A stretch of DNA of 35,764 nucleotides from a virus. The DNA lies in IMG/VR virus record IMGVR_UViG_3300027968_000012, positions 1 to 35,764 of that record, one strand, 5' to 3'. Shown piece by piece: positions 21,697 to 30,623 of the stretch. Below the pieces are notes generated by a model that saw nothing but the letters and a program-made list of their open reading frames with translations, was not told the DNA's origin and ran no database searches. The first letter of the stretch is position 1. The number at the start of each line of letters is the position of its first letter. The position numbers and the translations under genes were made by a program.

Positions 21697-23109
21697 GTGA
21701 AGTATACGTTGAAAGAGCATCAAGCTAAAAAGATGGTTCCTACTGATTTGCAAGAATATGTAGGAAAGCTTATTCGATTACCGAAAGAAAGTGTTACACA
21801 ACTCAATGAATCTGCTAAGGGGAAGCAGAATCGTAAACTAATTGTTCAAATGGAAGCTATTCATGTGGGAAGAACCGCTAACTACACGTACTACACGAAA
21901 GAGGGGCTTAGTGCAGGACTTGATAGTTGGACTCATCCTTACAATAAGCCGGTATTGACACACCATAATGATTATGATGGTGAGCCAATTGGGCGTATTT
22001 TAAAAGCTGAATTCAGTGAAAATACAAAGTCGGGTAAGCCCGGATTGGTTTTCACTGTGGAAATAACAGATCCAGTGGCAATTGAAAAAGTTCTTGATGG
22101 ACGTTACAGTACAGTATCGATTGGGGCGACTACTGATAAAGTAACGTGTAACATTTGTGGTACAGACCGCACTCAAGAATGGTGTGAACATTATCCGGGT
22201 GAAGAATATGATGGACAAAAAGCACACTTTATTATTGGAACCACTTTTGGTAAAGAGGTATCTTATGTGAATGTTCCTGCTGACTCATTTGCAGGCAATA
22301 CATCAGTAGAAATGGTAGAAGATGATAATCCATCTCCTTCATCCAGTTCTAAGGAATCTGTCAATATGGAAGTCTTCCAAGTAGCAGAGGGATTGTTAAA
22401 TAGTATTAAACAGCCAACTGTTAATTTATTTGAACATTTAAATGATGATTTGAAACATATATTACGTAACCTAACCATGAAAGAAGGTGAACCATCAATG
22501 CCTACTGAAAATCAAACAAACTCTACAGCACCATCAACTGAGCCTGCCATTCCAGCAACAGGTAAGACGCAAGAAGGAGTAAATAATGAAAATCCTAAAG
22601 TAACAGAAAGTGAGACTGAAAATCAGGCAGCAACAGAACCATCAGCAACAACTTCAGTTCAAGAAGCTACTAATGAAGTTTTGCAAATGAAAATCAATGA
22701 AATGCAATCCACTATTACAAATCTAGTAATGGAAAAGCAGAAGTTAGATGCAAGATTGGTGGAAGCTGAAGGTGAAGTTTCTCGATTAACTGCTGAAAAT
22801 GCAGATCTACTTTCTCAAATCCATAAACATTTGGCTGAAAAGGTAGTAGATATTAAGCGTAAATTGAATAAGCCAGATGTTGTAGGTGTAACAACAGAAG
22901 AAGCTATTGCGAATCATGTTACACGCACTAAAGAATCATTAGAAAATTCGCTTGCGGATTTAACTGCTGAATTGTCCGCTGCTCGTCCAGAATCAGGCAG
23001 TGTTAAGAATCCTGGATACACCAATGAATCTGATGACAGCAAGGCCATAAGTGTTGAAGAAGCAGCTAGTATTTTATCAAGCATGTTTTCACCAAAGCGT
23101 AGAAAATAA
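21697..23109 (+). CDS. Prohead protease with scaffold-like C-terminal region
   Basis: GTG start after AGGGGGTGAGATC. The N-terminal 220 residues look like a phage prohead protease: THHNDYDGEPIGRI (about 88-101), GRYSTVSIGATT with the likely catalytic Ser (about 135-146), a Cys/His zinc knot (CNICG...CEHYPG) and KEVSYVNVPAD. The second half has a low-complexity Thr/Glu/Pro linker then a long coiled coil (MQSTITNLVMEKQKLDARL), which is scaffold-like. Protease and scaffold fused or nested in one gene is known in several tailed phages. It is followed by the decoration and capsid genes. Confidence 0.75.
   Translation: MKYTLKEHQAKKMVPTDLQEYVGKLIRLPKESVTQLNESAKGKQNRKLIVQMEAIHVGRTANYTYYTKEGLSAGLDSWTHPYNKPVLTHHNDYDGEPIGRILKAEFSENTKSGKPGLVFTVEITDPVAIEKVLDGRYSTVSIGATTDKVTCNICGTDRTQEWCEHYPGEEYDGQKAHFIIGTTFGKEVSYVNVPADSFAGNTSVEMVEDDNPSPSSSSKESVNMEVFQVAEGLLNSIKQPTVNLFEHLNDDLKHILRNLTMKEGEPSMPTENQTNSTAPSTEPAIPATGKTQEGVNNENPKVTESETENQAATEPSATTSVQEATNEVLQMKINEMQSTITNLVMEKQKLDARLVEAEGEVSRLTAENADLLSQIHKHLAEKVVDIKRKLNKPDVVGVTTEEAIANHVTRTKESLENSLADLTAELSAARPESGSVKNPGYTNESDDSKAISVEEAASILSSMFSPKRRK
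22498..23109 (+). CDS. Possible nested scaffold protein, in frame within the protease gene
   Basis: An internal ATG (protease residue 268) has AAGAAGGTGA about 7 nt upstream and begins MPTENQTNSTAPST, exactly where the protease domain ends and the linker plus coiled-coil region begins. A separate 203-aa scaffold would result, in the manner of lambda Nu3. The start is plausible but the site is not exceptionally strong, so it may be fortuitous. Confidence 0.4.
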   Translation: MPTENQTNSTAPSTEPAIPATGKTQEGVNNENPKVTESETENQAATEPSATTSVQEATNEVLQMKINEMQSTITNLVMEKQKLDARLVEAEGEVSRLTAENADLLSQIHKHLAEKVVDIKRKLNKPDVVGVTTEEAIANHVTRTKESLENSLADLTAELSAARPESGSVKNPGYTNESDDSKAISVEEAASILSSMFSPKRRK

Positions 23110-23138
23110 ACTTTTCATTTAAAAGGAGTGAATCAATA

Positions 23139-24416
23139 ATGGCATTATTCCGTGGAATTGCTGGTCCTATTAAATCCACAAAAGATCAATATATGCGCAC
23201 AAATACCAAGCTCCAAGCTGGTACACATGATGCGCCGGGTGAAAGATATTTAATTGACCCACGTTTAAAACGTCTGTTCCGTTATCATTTTGGTGGTGAT
23301 GGATGGGTCGTTATTCCAAAAGGACGTATTGTTGCTCCATCTACAGATAATGATGGTGTCATCAATATGGGGAATGTATTTGACTTTGATGGTAACGTGT
23401 ATCGTCCTGCTCTTACTTTGGCAAATGGCGGCGTGGATGTCGTTGAAATTGGTAAAGATGGTACTCAACATACTCGTGCTGCTAATAAAGCTATTGGCGT
23501 TGCTTACGGAAACCTTTATGAAGAATTTGTGGATGGTTTCAATGGCATGCAACCAACCATTGAAAATGAAATTTATATTGAACTTCCTTATATTCCTCGC
23601 AAACAGGATGCAGAAGATATCGAGTGGGGTTCATTCTATGATGTTGATTTAAGCCGTCCAGTAAAAGCTGGAGATTATGTCATGTCTGATGAAAATGGAC
23701 GTGCAATCAAAGCGGATTTCGATAAGGTAAAAGAAGATTTAGATAAAGCAAATGCTGAATTGCAAGCAGCTACTGATATTGCTGGTGTACAAGCGGCGAT
23801 GGCGAAAATTGTGAATTTACAAAAAGAATTGTCTCGTATGCAGGAACAAGTTATCGGACAGGTATGGGCTGTTGAAACCAACTTACCACCGCAAGGATGG
23901 TTAAAGTGGGTAACATGGAGCATGGAAGATATGAGGCAAGATGATCGCTGGATTAATAACTCCGGGTTCACAGCTAAAGACATTGCAGATACAGCAGCAA
24001 AAGATGGATTCCCAGGATATCCATATGATGCAACTTATCGAAATATGGAAGGTGTAAAATACTTCCCGAAAGGTATCCCTGGATTAACCAATGGTGCGAA
24101 TATTGAAGTTCCATTTGATGATCTTGTAATTGGAACGGTGCAACCTGGTCAATCTGGACGACATGACTTCCGTATTTGGCAGACTCCAATTGTTGAAGGA
24201 TCTCTTGTCTTAAAAGATTCTCTTGGAAATACTGTAAATCCAGATTATGTTGATTTTGAACTTGGTCTTGTAACCATTCATTATGATAACTCAAAAGGCA
24301 CTTCACCAGTGGATATTAAAGCTACTTTCAAAGCTACAGGTCAAATTCCTGGTGTGCCAACAAACTGGGACTGGAAAGGATCTGTTGGGGCAGTGCGCAT
24401 TCTGCTTCAAAAATAA
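23139..24416 (+). CDS. 425-aa putative capsid decoration or head protein
   Basis: ATG after AAAAGGAGTGAATCAATA. The product has a mixed beta-rich N-terminal half (GDGWVVIPKGRIV, GDYVMSDENGRAIKAD), a coiled-coil insertion around 195-245 (KVKEDLDKANAELQAAT) and a beta-rich C-terminus (VDIKATFKATGQI). It directly precedes the capsid gene. Position is typical of decoration or head-stabilising proteins in this gene order, but no family-level motif was recognised. Confidence 0.55.
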   Translation: MALFRGIAGPIKSTKDQYMRTNTKLQAGTHDAPGERYLIDPRLKRLFRYHFGGDGWVVIPKGRIVAPSTDNDGVINMGNVFDFDGNVYRPALTLANGGVDVVEIGKDGTQHTRAANKAIGVAYGNLYEEFVDGFNGMQPTIENEIYIELPYIPRKQDAEDIEWGSFYDVDLSRPVKAGDYVMSDENGRAIKADFDKVKEDLDKANAELQAATDIAGVQAAMAKIVNLQKELSRMQEQVIGQVWAVETNLPPQGWLKWVTWSMEDMRQDDRWINNSGFTAKDIADTAAKDGFPGYPYDATYRNMEGVKYFPKGIPGLTNGANIEVPFDDLVIGTVQPGQSGRHDFRIWQTPIVEGSLVLKDSLGNTVNPDYVDFELGLVTIHYDNSKGTSPVDIKATFKATGQIPGVPTNWDWKGSVGAVRILLQK

Positions 24417-24435
24417 GACAGGAGGGATATAATTC

Positions 24436-25389
24436 ATGTTTAATATTAATGGTTTAAAGTTATCAGAGAAATCCATGGATGTTGTGCGTCGCATGCAACG
24501 CCAATTGAATTTAAGTGAAGACTGGACTCAAATTCCAAAAAGTGAAATGGTGTCTGTAAAAGAGGCTCTAACAACACAAGATGCTTCTATCTTAATCCCA
24601 AGGGTTATTACTGGTATGATGCGTGAAGCAGCCGAGCCTATCATGATTGGTTCTCAATTGCTTCAAACAGTTCGTCTGACAGAAGGTCGTTCTATTGAAT
24701 TCCCTTCAATTGGTGCTATGAGAGCTCATGATATCGGTGAATCTCAAAGCTACCTAGAAGAAACTGTAGACTTCCAATTACACCGCACTCAAGAGGTGAA
24801 GGTTGGTAAGTCCGGTATGGTTGTTCGTGTAACGGATGAGATGATTAATGATTCTCAATGGGACGTTATCGGTATCTTAGTGCGTAAAGCAGGGGAGGCC
24901 ATGGCTCGTTTAAAAGAGGAAAAAATCTTCACTCAATTCTCTAAGCATGGCCATATTGTATTTGATAATGATATTCGTCAAAAATATCCGGAAGCCGGCA
25001 CAAACGGTATGGATATGAACGGTAACTTGAACAACACAATGTCTACAGAAGACATGATTGATATGTTCATTGCTGTAATGACCAATGGCTATCAACCTAG
25101 CGATATTATCATGCACCCGCTGACTTGGAGTGTATTCTTCAAAAATGAATTAATGGAATCTTTATCTTATGCTGCACTTGGTGGTTCTCAAATTACTAAT
25201 CTTCAAATCCATCCAGAGCAAGTTCAAGGTCGTATTCCATTTGCTATTAATATCAACTTTACTCCATTTGCACCATTCAACTTCGAAACTAAGAAGTTTG
25301 ATATGTATGTAGTTGACAGAAGCAATATTGGTATCTTGCTAGTCAAAGATCCATTAAGCACAGAGCAATTTGATGATCCAATGCGGGAT
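24436..25389 (+). CDS. Major capsid protein, exon 1
   Basis: ATG after AGGAGGGATATAATTC. The 318-codon exon begins MFNINGLKLSEKSMDVV and continues with a helical N-terminal arm, then mixed alpha-beta segments (SYLEETVDFQLHRTQEVKVG, EKIFTQFSKHGHIVF, DIIMHPLTWSVFFKNEL), as in HK97-type capsid proteins, and ends DDPMRD. The exon ends in U at the intron 3 junction. Unspliced RNA would add ten codons and stop. Position after protease/scaffold and decoration genes supports capsid identity. Confidence 0.75.
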
Positions 25390-25691
25390 GAACAAGAATG
25401 TCCCCTTGCAGCGTAAGCTGCTCGATATAAACTAGGTGAATTGCTGGGAACTCCTTAGAGCCATCTTGCTACAACGCAACTGGAAACGGTAAACGTGAAT
25501 GCTTAAAAAGTAGATGGATTGGACAATCAGCAGCCAAGCACCGTACAGGTGAAGGTTCAACGATCATTCCGGAAGGAAGTAGGGTTTAAGCAAACTCGAA
25601 GTGCCTAGCCCCTTGTATAAAGGGTGAAGATATGATCTGAACTTACATGAAAATGTAAGAGAATGTGTAGCGAACATTCGTAACGCGACTG
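25390..25691 (+). ncRNA. Group I intron 3 in the capsid gene (302 nt, no ORF)
   Basis: Exon GGGAU pairs with GUCCC (P1, U-G at the splice site) in GAATGTCCCC, and GAAU of the guide pairs with the first exon-2 bases AUUC (P10). The intron ends in G. Core signatures are GAAGATATGATCTGAAC near the 3' half and the AGCCCCTTGTATAAAGGG hairpin. It shares long stretches with intron 2 of the terminase but has a 10-nt P1 loop instead of an endonuclease gene, so it either lost or never had one. Confidence 0.85.
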
Positions 25692-25823
25692 ATTCAAACC
25701 ATTAAAGTTAAAGAAAGGTATGGCGTTGGCATATTGAATGAAGGCAAGGCTGTGGCTACAGCTCGTAATCTAGCATTTGCAAAGTCTTTCCCAATGCCAG
25801 AACGCGTCAAAATCGTAAACTAA
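25692..25823 (+). CDS. Major capsid protein, exon 2
   Basis: The exon resumes as IQTIKVKERYGVGILNEGKA, continuing DDPMRD from exon 1 in frame and ending PERVKIVN with a stop at 25821. The joined protein has 361 aa. The interrupted site is near the C-terminus, where R-x-x-Q-x-x-K-x-K-E-R-Y-G is a conserved-looking strand, the kind of invariant target introns often use. Confidence 0.8.
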   Translation: MQTIKVKERYGVGILNEGKAVATARNLAFAKSFPMPERVKIVN

Positions 25824-25830
25824 TAGTTTT

Positions 25831-25846
25831 GTTTAGTTTCATAAAC
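25831..25846. repeat. GTTTAATAAACTAAAC-like element, copy 2 (reverse orientation)
   Basis: GTTTAGTTTCATAAAC; its reverse complement differs from the 32391 copy at two of 16 positions. It starts 7 nt after the capsid stop, ahead of a strong terminator. Confidence 0.45.
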
Positions 25847-25868
25847 TTTACTATAAAAATGTCCTTGG

Positions 25869-25900
25869 CGGGCGAATAGCATTTGTCTGTTCGCCCGTTT
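25869..25900 (+). terminator. Terminator after the capsid gene
   Basis: CGGGCGAATAG (25869-25879) pairs with CTGTTCGCCCG (25887-25897) over 11 bp with one G-U pair, followed by a short TTT. It would set apart the highly expressed capsid message from the following genes. Confidence 0.8.
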
Positions 25901-25926
25901 CGATTATGAAAATAGGGAGGGGTAAT

Positions 25927-26394
25927 ATGCCTCAATTAAAACTTGGATTGTATAGCAAAAATGATAGTTTCTATGATCCAAAGACTAACTTATATATTAC
26001 GCCAAGCAATCCTATGGAAATTGTTAATTATGATGACAATACAGATTTATCTAATATTGCAAAAGCGGTATTTTCTCAATGTCCAACCCTGATTTTATAT
26101 GAAGGGAAGTTGCCACAAAAAGCAGTAGATGCATACAAGGCTAGTTATACAAATTTGGGCCAAAAAATATTTGACCGAGCAGATAATGTGAATGCAAAAG
26201 TGGCACCTGTTGTGACCTGTCCAGATCATGGAGGGGTGCCTGGTGATGATTGTGATTGTCCAGGAGAAAACATTGCTCGTGGTACAGTAAAAGAATCTGA
26301 AAAAGATTTAATTACAGTTAAAGAAGTCGATGATGAAGAAGTCGTCGATCTTGAGGCAGACGAGAAGCCAAAAGCAAAAAATAAGAAAAAATAA
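25927..26394 (+). CDS. 155-aa putative head-completion protein with Cys cluster
   Basis: ATG at 25927 follows GGGAGGGG; an upstream in-frame ATG at 25906 would include the SD itself and is rejected. The product has an alpha/beta N-terminal domain (IAKAVFSQCPTLILYEG), then a C-P-D-H-G-G-V-P-G-D-D-C-D-C motif near 98-111 that could bind a metal, and an acidic-then-basic tail ending KAKNKKK. Its place right after the capsid is usual for head-tail connector or head-completion proteins. No family recognised. Confidence 0.55.
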   Translation: MPQLKLGLYSKNDSFYDPKTNLYITPSNPMEIVNYDDNTDLSNIAKAVFSQCPTLILYEGKLPQKAVDAYKASYTNLGQKIFDRADNVNAKVAPVVTCPDHGGVPGDDCDCPGENIARGTVKESEKDLITVKEVDDEEVVDLEADEKPKAKNKKK

Positions 26395-26417
26395 CAGAGT
26401 GAAAGGCAGGGAGCGCA

Positions 26418-28502
26418 ATGTTGGAATCTCAATTTTCCATGGCAGCCACAGCAGTTGTGAAAGCCATGCCTTTCCCTGTTGACTTTAAAGAGAAAAGTAA
26501 TGATCAACTCTTTAAGCAAGTGACTTTCCCAGGTGAAGATGGAACCTATCGTGTACGGGTCGTAAATGCAGGATATCGAGACATATCAACTGTTCAAATA
26601 AAAACAGTCAATACAATGATTTCATCTAATACATTAGAAGGGCAACGTTTTCGTGTAAAAGCTGTTCTCAGTCAGCCTGATCTTGGTGTTGAAGAATCTT
26701 ATTGGTTAACTTTAAAACATCATGATTACGGTGAAGTGCAAGAACATAATCAATATCGAGTAAAAGGAATATCACTTTCAGGACAACAATCTGAATGGGT
26801 TTATTCAGAAGTGAGGGAATCTGATAATCGACTAAAGATTTTTGAATTGATACATGATGTATTAGATATTGCAACCATGCTTTATGATGATGAACTTCAG
26901 TTGTTTGTAGAGACAGCTGTAAAAGACGCATTTAAAGCAATGGCTATTAAAGAAGGAAGTCCGATTCCTTCTTATGTTTTCAACCCTAACGAAAAAATGA
27001 AACATGTTTTCCAAGAGAATGTTCATACTGAATTCGGTCACTTGTCAGCATTGAATGAAACACTATTGGCTAACTTGCAAGATGCCATGGAATATATTAT
27101 TGATCAATTGGTTCAGGATTTCAAAGAAGAATTTGTCATGACGCCAGTTGAAACCTCTGAGTTTTCAAAAGTATACCAGCTACTAGATGAATACTTACAT
27201 GATAAAGAAGATCTTGTTACATTTATTTTGGAGAAATTTATTGAAGATCGGTTAGATAAAATTGTCCAATCTTCTAATCTGGAAGTCCTTTTAGATAATG
27301 GAGAGAATCAAGAGATTTATTTAGAAGGAACCTATCATTTGGATGTTAAGGAAGAAATCTTACATGCTGCTATGAGTTTAATGCCTACTGATCGCTTTGT
27401 TTTTAATGCAAAAAGTACTGTACAATTATTAACAGAACCTGTTCTTTATGAAAAAATGGATCTCTCTATTTTAGAGAATACGAGGGAAACTTTACATGCA
27501 TTTAAGCAAGAGTTAAATGAATTGCTTCATACGTATCCAATGGAGGAAGTCTCAAAATATTTGCGAATAGTGGCTCAAGATATCTTTATGCCTTATCTTG
27601 CGGTTGAGCAAAGATTGGCAGATTTATCGATTGATGTTCAAGATAAATTGGATCGCATGGAGTCAAATGATGCAATTGTTCAATATGAGCTGACAAATGA
27701 AGAACAAATTACTCGATTTATGTTGATAAAGGATATTGCTCAGGACCTTATTTGGGGAGATATTCCGACAGAAATGCTCTATCAACAAGAAATTAAAGAT
27801 TTCTTCATGAGTCTTTTAACAGATGAACGGTGTTATCAAATTAATAAAGATCTATTAGAAACAATAGAAGTTTTTGCATCAATGGGTGAGCATGCTTCAG
27901 CTCATTATAAAAGTTTCTTTGCTTCTCAACATGAATGTATCTCTATAGATTCATCGGAGGAAGTAAATTCAACACTTGCAAGTAAAATAATTAACAAAGA
28001 TTCAATTTCAGTTTTTGTAAACGATCATCAAGAAATAAATGTCAAACCATCTTTAATGAAGAGAGAAACATTCTTATTAAATTTATTGGATGCAGGACTG
28101 ATTAAGAAATGCTTTTCTCCTCTTTTAAAGGAACAGCATTCGATCAATCTTCATGATGAATCTTTTATTCAATTTGGCATTTTACATCGTATCCGAGATT
28201 ATTTTGCACTTATCTCGCAGGAGTATACGAATATTTATCAAGGTACTTATTTAAAGCATATTGAAAACAAGTCCATTCATTTAATAGATAATATTCAACC
28301 GATTTATCAACCTCACTTGAAAGACTCATTTGCTGATAAGTGGAAGGATAAAAAAGATTTCTTAGTGGATTCTTATTTAAATGATCATTTTGAATTAAAT
28401 GGTTCTGACTCTGTTTTTTATGCGCTTGGTGATGTTACACAAACTGGTTGGCCTTTAGGCAAATTTGTCTTAGGCTTCAATACACTAAAAGGAGTGACCT
28501 AA
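26418..28502 (+). CDS. 694-aa virion-associated protein, unknown
   Basis: ATG after GCAGGGAGCGCA. The N-terminal 150 residues are beta-rich (VTFPGEDGTYRVRVVNAGYR, FRVKAVLSQPDLGVEESYW), and the remainder is largely helical and acidic with a few aromatic-rich segments (DSVFYALGDVTQTGWPLGKF near the end). There are no membrane segments. The stop is 2 nt before the next gene start, so the three large genes here are tightly packed. The size and position indicate a structural protein of head-tail joining or tail; the specific role is not clear. Confidence 0.55.
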   Translation: MLESQFSMAATAVVKAMPFPVDFKEKSNDQLFKQVTFPGEDGTYRVRVVNAGYRDISTVQIKTVNTMISSNTLEGQRFRVKAVLSQPDLGVEESYWLTLKHHDYGEVQEHNQYRVKGISLSGQQSEWVYSEVRESDNRLKIFELIHDVLDIATMLYDDELQLFVETAVKDAFKAMAIKEGSPIPSYVFNPNEKMKHVFQENVHTEFGHLSALNETLLANLQDAMEYIIDQLVQDFKEEFVMTPVETSEFSKVYQLLDEYLHDKEDLVTFILEKFIEDRLDKIVQSSNLEVLLDNGENQEIYLEGTYHLDVKEEILHAAMSLMPTDRFVFNAKSTVQLLTEPVLYEKMDLSILENTRETLHAFKQELNELLHTYPMEEVSKYLRIVAQDIFMPYLAVEQRLADLSIDVQDKLDRMESNDAIVQYELTNEEQITRFMLIKDIAQDLIWGDIPTEMLYQQEIKDFFMSLLTDERCYQINKDLLETIEVFASMGEHASAHYKSFFASQHECISIDSSEEVNSTLASKIINKDSISVFVNDHQEINVKPSLMKRETFLLNLLDAGLIKKCFSPLLKEQHSINLHDESFIQFGILHRIRDYFALISQEYTNIYQGTYLKHIENKSIHLIDNIQPIYQPHLKDSFADKWKDKKDFLVDSYLNDHFELNGSDSVFYALGDVTQTGWPLGKFVLGFNTLKGVT

Positions 28503-28504
28503 AT

Positions 28505-30604
28505 ATGAACATGCAGCTATTAGAGAAATTGGTTGCTATGCTTCCAGATGGGCCAAAGAAAAAAGAATATGAAGCTAAAATTCAAAAGAAAAAAGCTTCT
28601 TTATCTCGTGATGGTCTTCATGATGTATTTGAATTTTCTCCTAAAGGTCATATTAAAATTGAACAAATTGATTCTGAAGGAAATGTAATTGGTGTCTTAG
28701 CTGATCAAAAAAACTTAGTTGTAAAAGGTGCAGAAGAAATATTACTTCGTGCTTTCAGTGGAGATCCAGAGCGCATTCTTTATAAAGTTCGCATCCCTAA
28801 GAAGAATGCAACAGGTGATTTGATTTCACCTAAGTATCATATTGGTTTAGGTGATCCATCTATGACAATCTCTACTCCGGTTAATGGAGTTGATCAATTA
28901 AATGTGGCGCCTAATTATTTCTGGAATGTGGTCAATGATCAGGATTTTGATATCACTTATAGCTATCGTCCTCATACGGTCTTTTTAAAAGAAGATACTT
29001 CGGACCAGGTTGGTAAAAAGGCGTTTAGAATCTATGCCACCAATCCAGGAGTCGGAGCCATTCCTATTACTTCTGAAATTTACTCCACTCAAACCAATAT
29101 GTTTATTGGTCTTGGGGATGGTCTTAATTATCCTGTTTCCTTTGATGATCGTCGATTAACATTTTCATCGAATTGGACCTTAACTGATAAACTAACAGCT
29201 GCAAAAATTGGAGAAACCATTTCTTTTAAAGAAAAAATTAGTAACTTTGCAGTAAGCTATGAAACATCTCCTTCTGGTGGTCAAATTGAAGTAAGAATTA
29301 ATGGCGTATTAAATACAACGATTGAAACACTTGACCAAAATGCTACTGTACCTATTGTGAAAACCATGACATTTGATGGTTTAGACTTGGACACAGAAAC
29401 ACTTGTTGAGTTGAAGTTCTCTGGTGCTAATTCATCTGTGACAACACCTCAAGTGGTGGTAACAGGAATTCGTTTTGATGCCCTTAGTAAGAACAGTAAC
29501 GCGTTAATTCATGAATTTGAAAATTATACAAAAGATTTCAAAACACCAACGGTATTCAATACAACTACAGTGCCTCCTTATTACATCCAATTGCCTAACT
29601 TCCCAGTTGTACCAGAATCATTGGATATTGAATATGGAAAAAACAAATTGACACCTGTTAATGATATGAGTGCATTATCTGATCTTACTTATTATGTTGA
29701 TGCAAAACATGGAAAAGTATATTTTAACCGCACACTTTCCGGACTATTTGTTACGTATAGTGTTACAGGTGAACAGTATAAGTTGGTGCCATCATCATCT
29801 TTAACTTCTACGAGTGTAACAAGAACCATTACGAAAGAAGTTCCTGTAGGTGTAGTTGATGGTGTCAATGGTACATTTACTTTGGCAAAACAAAACATCG
29901 TAAGTGGCTCGGAAGTTGTCACTGTTTCAGGTGTTGTAAAGGCTCGTGGCTTGGATTATAACATCAATAATACAACAGGTGTAATTACTTTCGTTGCAGG
30001 GCGTATTCCTGCTGCTGGTTCGAATATTTCTGTTGATTACAAATCAAATGCTACAGCAAGAATTATCAATTTAGATTACTCGGTGAAAAGTGCAAATATT
30101 TTGGAATATGGTGTAGGTAACTCTTTCACATTGGTGACAGATGATAATGCATTTGGAAAAGGCACATTTAAAATTGATCCATCTAATCCTAAGCAAATTA
30201 TTATTAGTGATAAGAACAATGATGGTTCAACTGTCGTCAATTATGAAGTGTTTTATCAGTCGGATGATGCACCTGGAGTTCCAACAGGATATAAGCGTGC
30301 TATTATCCAAAAACCAAAAACGGGAATTGCTTATCCTTGGTATCAATTAGATAAAGGAACTGTAACATTTATTGCTGACTTCCCTGAACATACACCGAAC
30401 TATGATGTAGTGATTCGTGAAATGATTCTGTGTAATGGTCCTCGACCTGAAGATCAGATTGAAGGCTACAATGGATTTCCAGTAGATGCTTTTTCTCTGG
30501 TGCGGATTGGTGAGACTCGCAAAGAAGCCAGCACCGGTATTCGTGTATCCTGGACTATTACTCTATTAAATCAAGATAATCAACCATTTACTGGTGGGTT
30601 TTAA
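28505..30604 (+). CDS. 699-aa repeat-containing fibre-like virion protein
   Basis: ATG at 28505 is 3 nt after the preceding stop, with AAAAGGAGTGACC as SD. After a short helical N-terminus comes a GHIKIEQIDSEGNV...KNLVVKGAEEI module that recurs at the start of the next protein (GHVKLELYDEERG...HNLVVLGANKI). Several beta-sandwich repeats follow, such as KEVPVGVVDGVNGTFTL with a closing ISVDYK, and the end TGIRVSWTITL matches the next protein's TGMRITWTVTF. These features fit a multi-domain virion fibre or baseplate-like adhesin, paired with the next gene by duplication. Confidence 0.6.
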   Translation: MNMQLLEKLVAMLPDGPKKKEYEAKIQKKKASLSRDGLHDVFEFSPKGHIKIEQIDSEGNVIGVLADQKNLVVKGAEEILLRAFSGDPERILYKVRIPKKNATGDLISPKYHIGLGDPSMTISTPVNGVDQLNVAPNYFWNVVNDQDFDITYSYRPHTVFLKEDTSDQVGKKAFRIYATNPGVGAIPITSEIYSTQTNMFIGLGDGLNYPVSFDDRRLTFSSNWTLTDKLTAAKIGETISFKEKISNFAVSYETSPSGGQIEVRINGVLNTTIETLDQNATVPIVKTMTFDGLDLDTETLVELKFSGANSSVTTPQVVVTGIRFDALSKNSNALIHEFENYTKDFKTPTVFNTTTVPPYYIQLPNFPVVPESLDIEYGKNKLTPVNDMSALSDLTYYVDAKHGKVYFNRTLSGLFVTYSVTGEQYKLVPSSSLTSTSVTRTITKEVPVGVVDGVNGTFTLAKQNIVSGSEVVTVSGVVKARGLDYNINNTTGVITFVAGRIPAAGSNISVDYKSNATARIINLDYSVKSANILEYGVGNSFTLVTDDNAFGKGTFKIDPSNPKQIIISDKNNDGSTVVNYEVFYQSDDAPGVPTGYKRAIIQKPKTGIAYPWYQLDKGTVTFIADFPEHTPNYDVVIREMILCNGPRPEDQIEGYNGFPVDAFSLVRIGETRKEASTGIRVSWTITLLNQDNQPFTGGF

Positions 30605-30623
30605 TCGTTAGGGGGAGTAAAAA

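Noticed and set aside
22919-22928. Further TGTTACACG strings within coding sequence as operators
   Set aside because: They contain only one arm and lie inside genes without a promoter.
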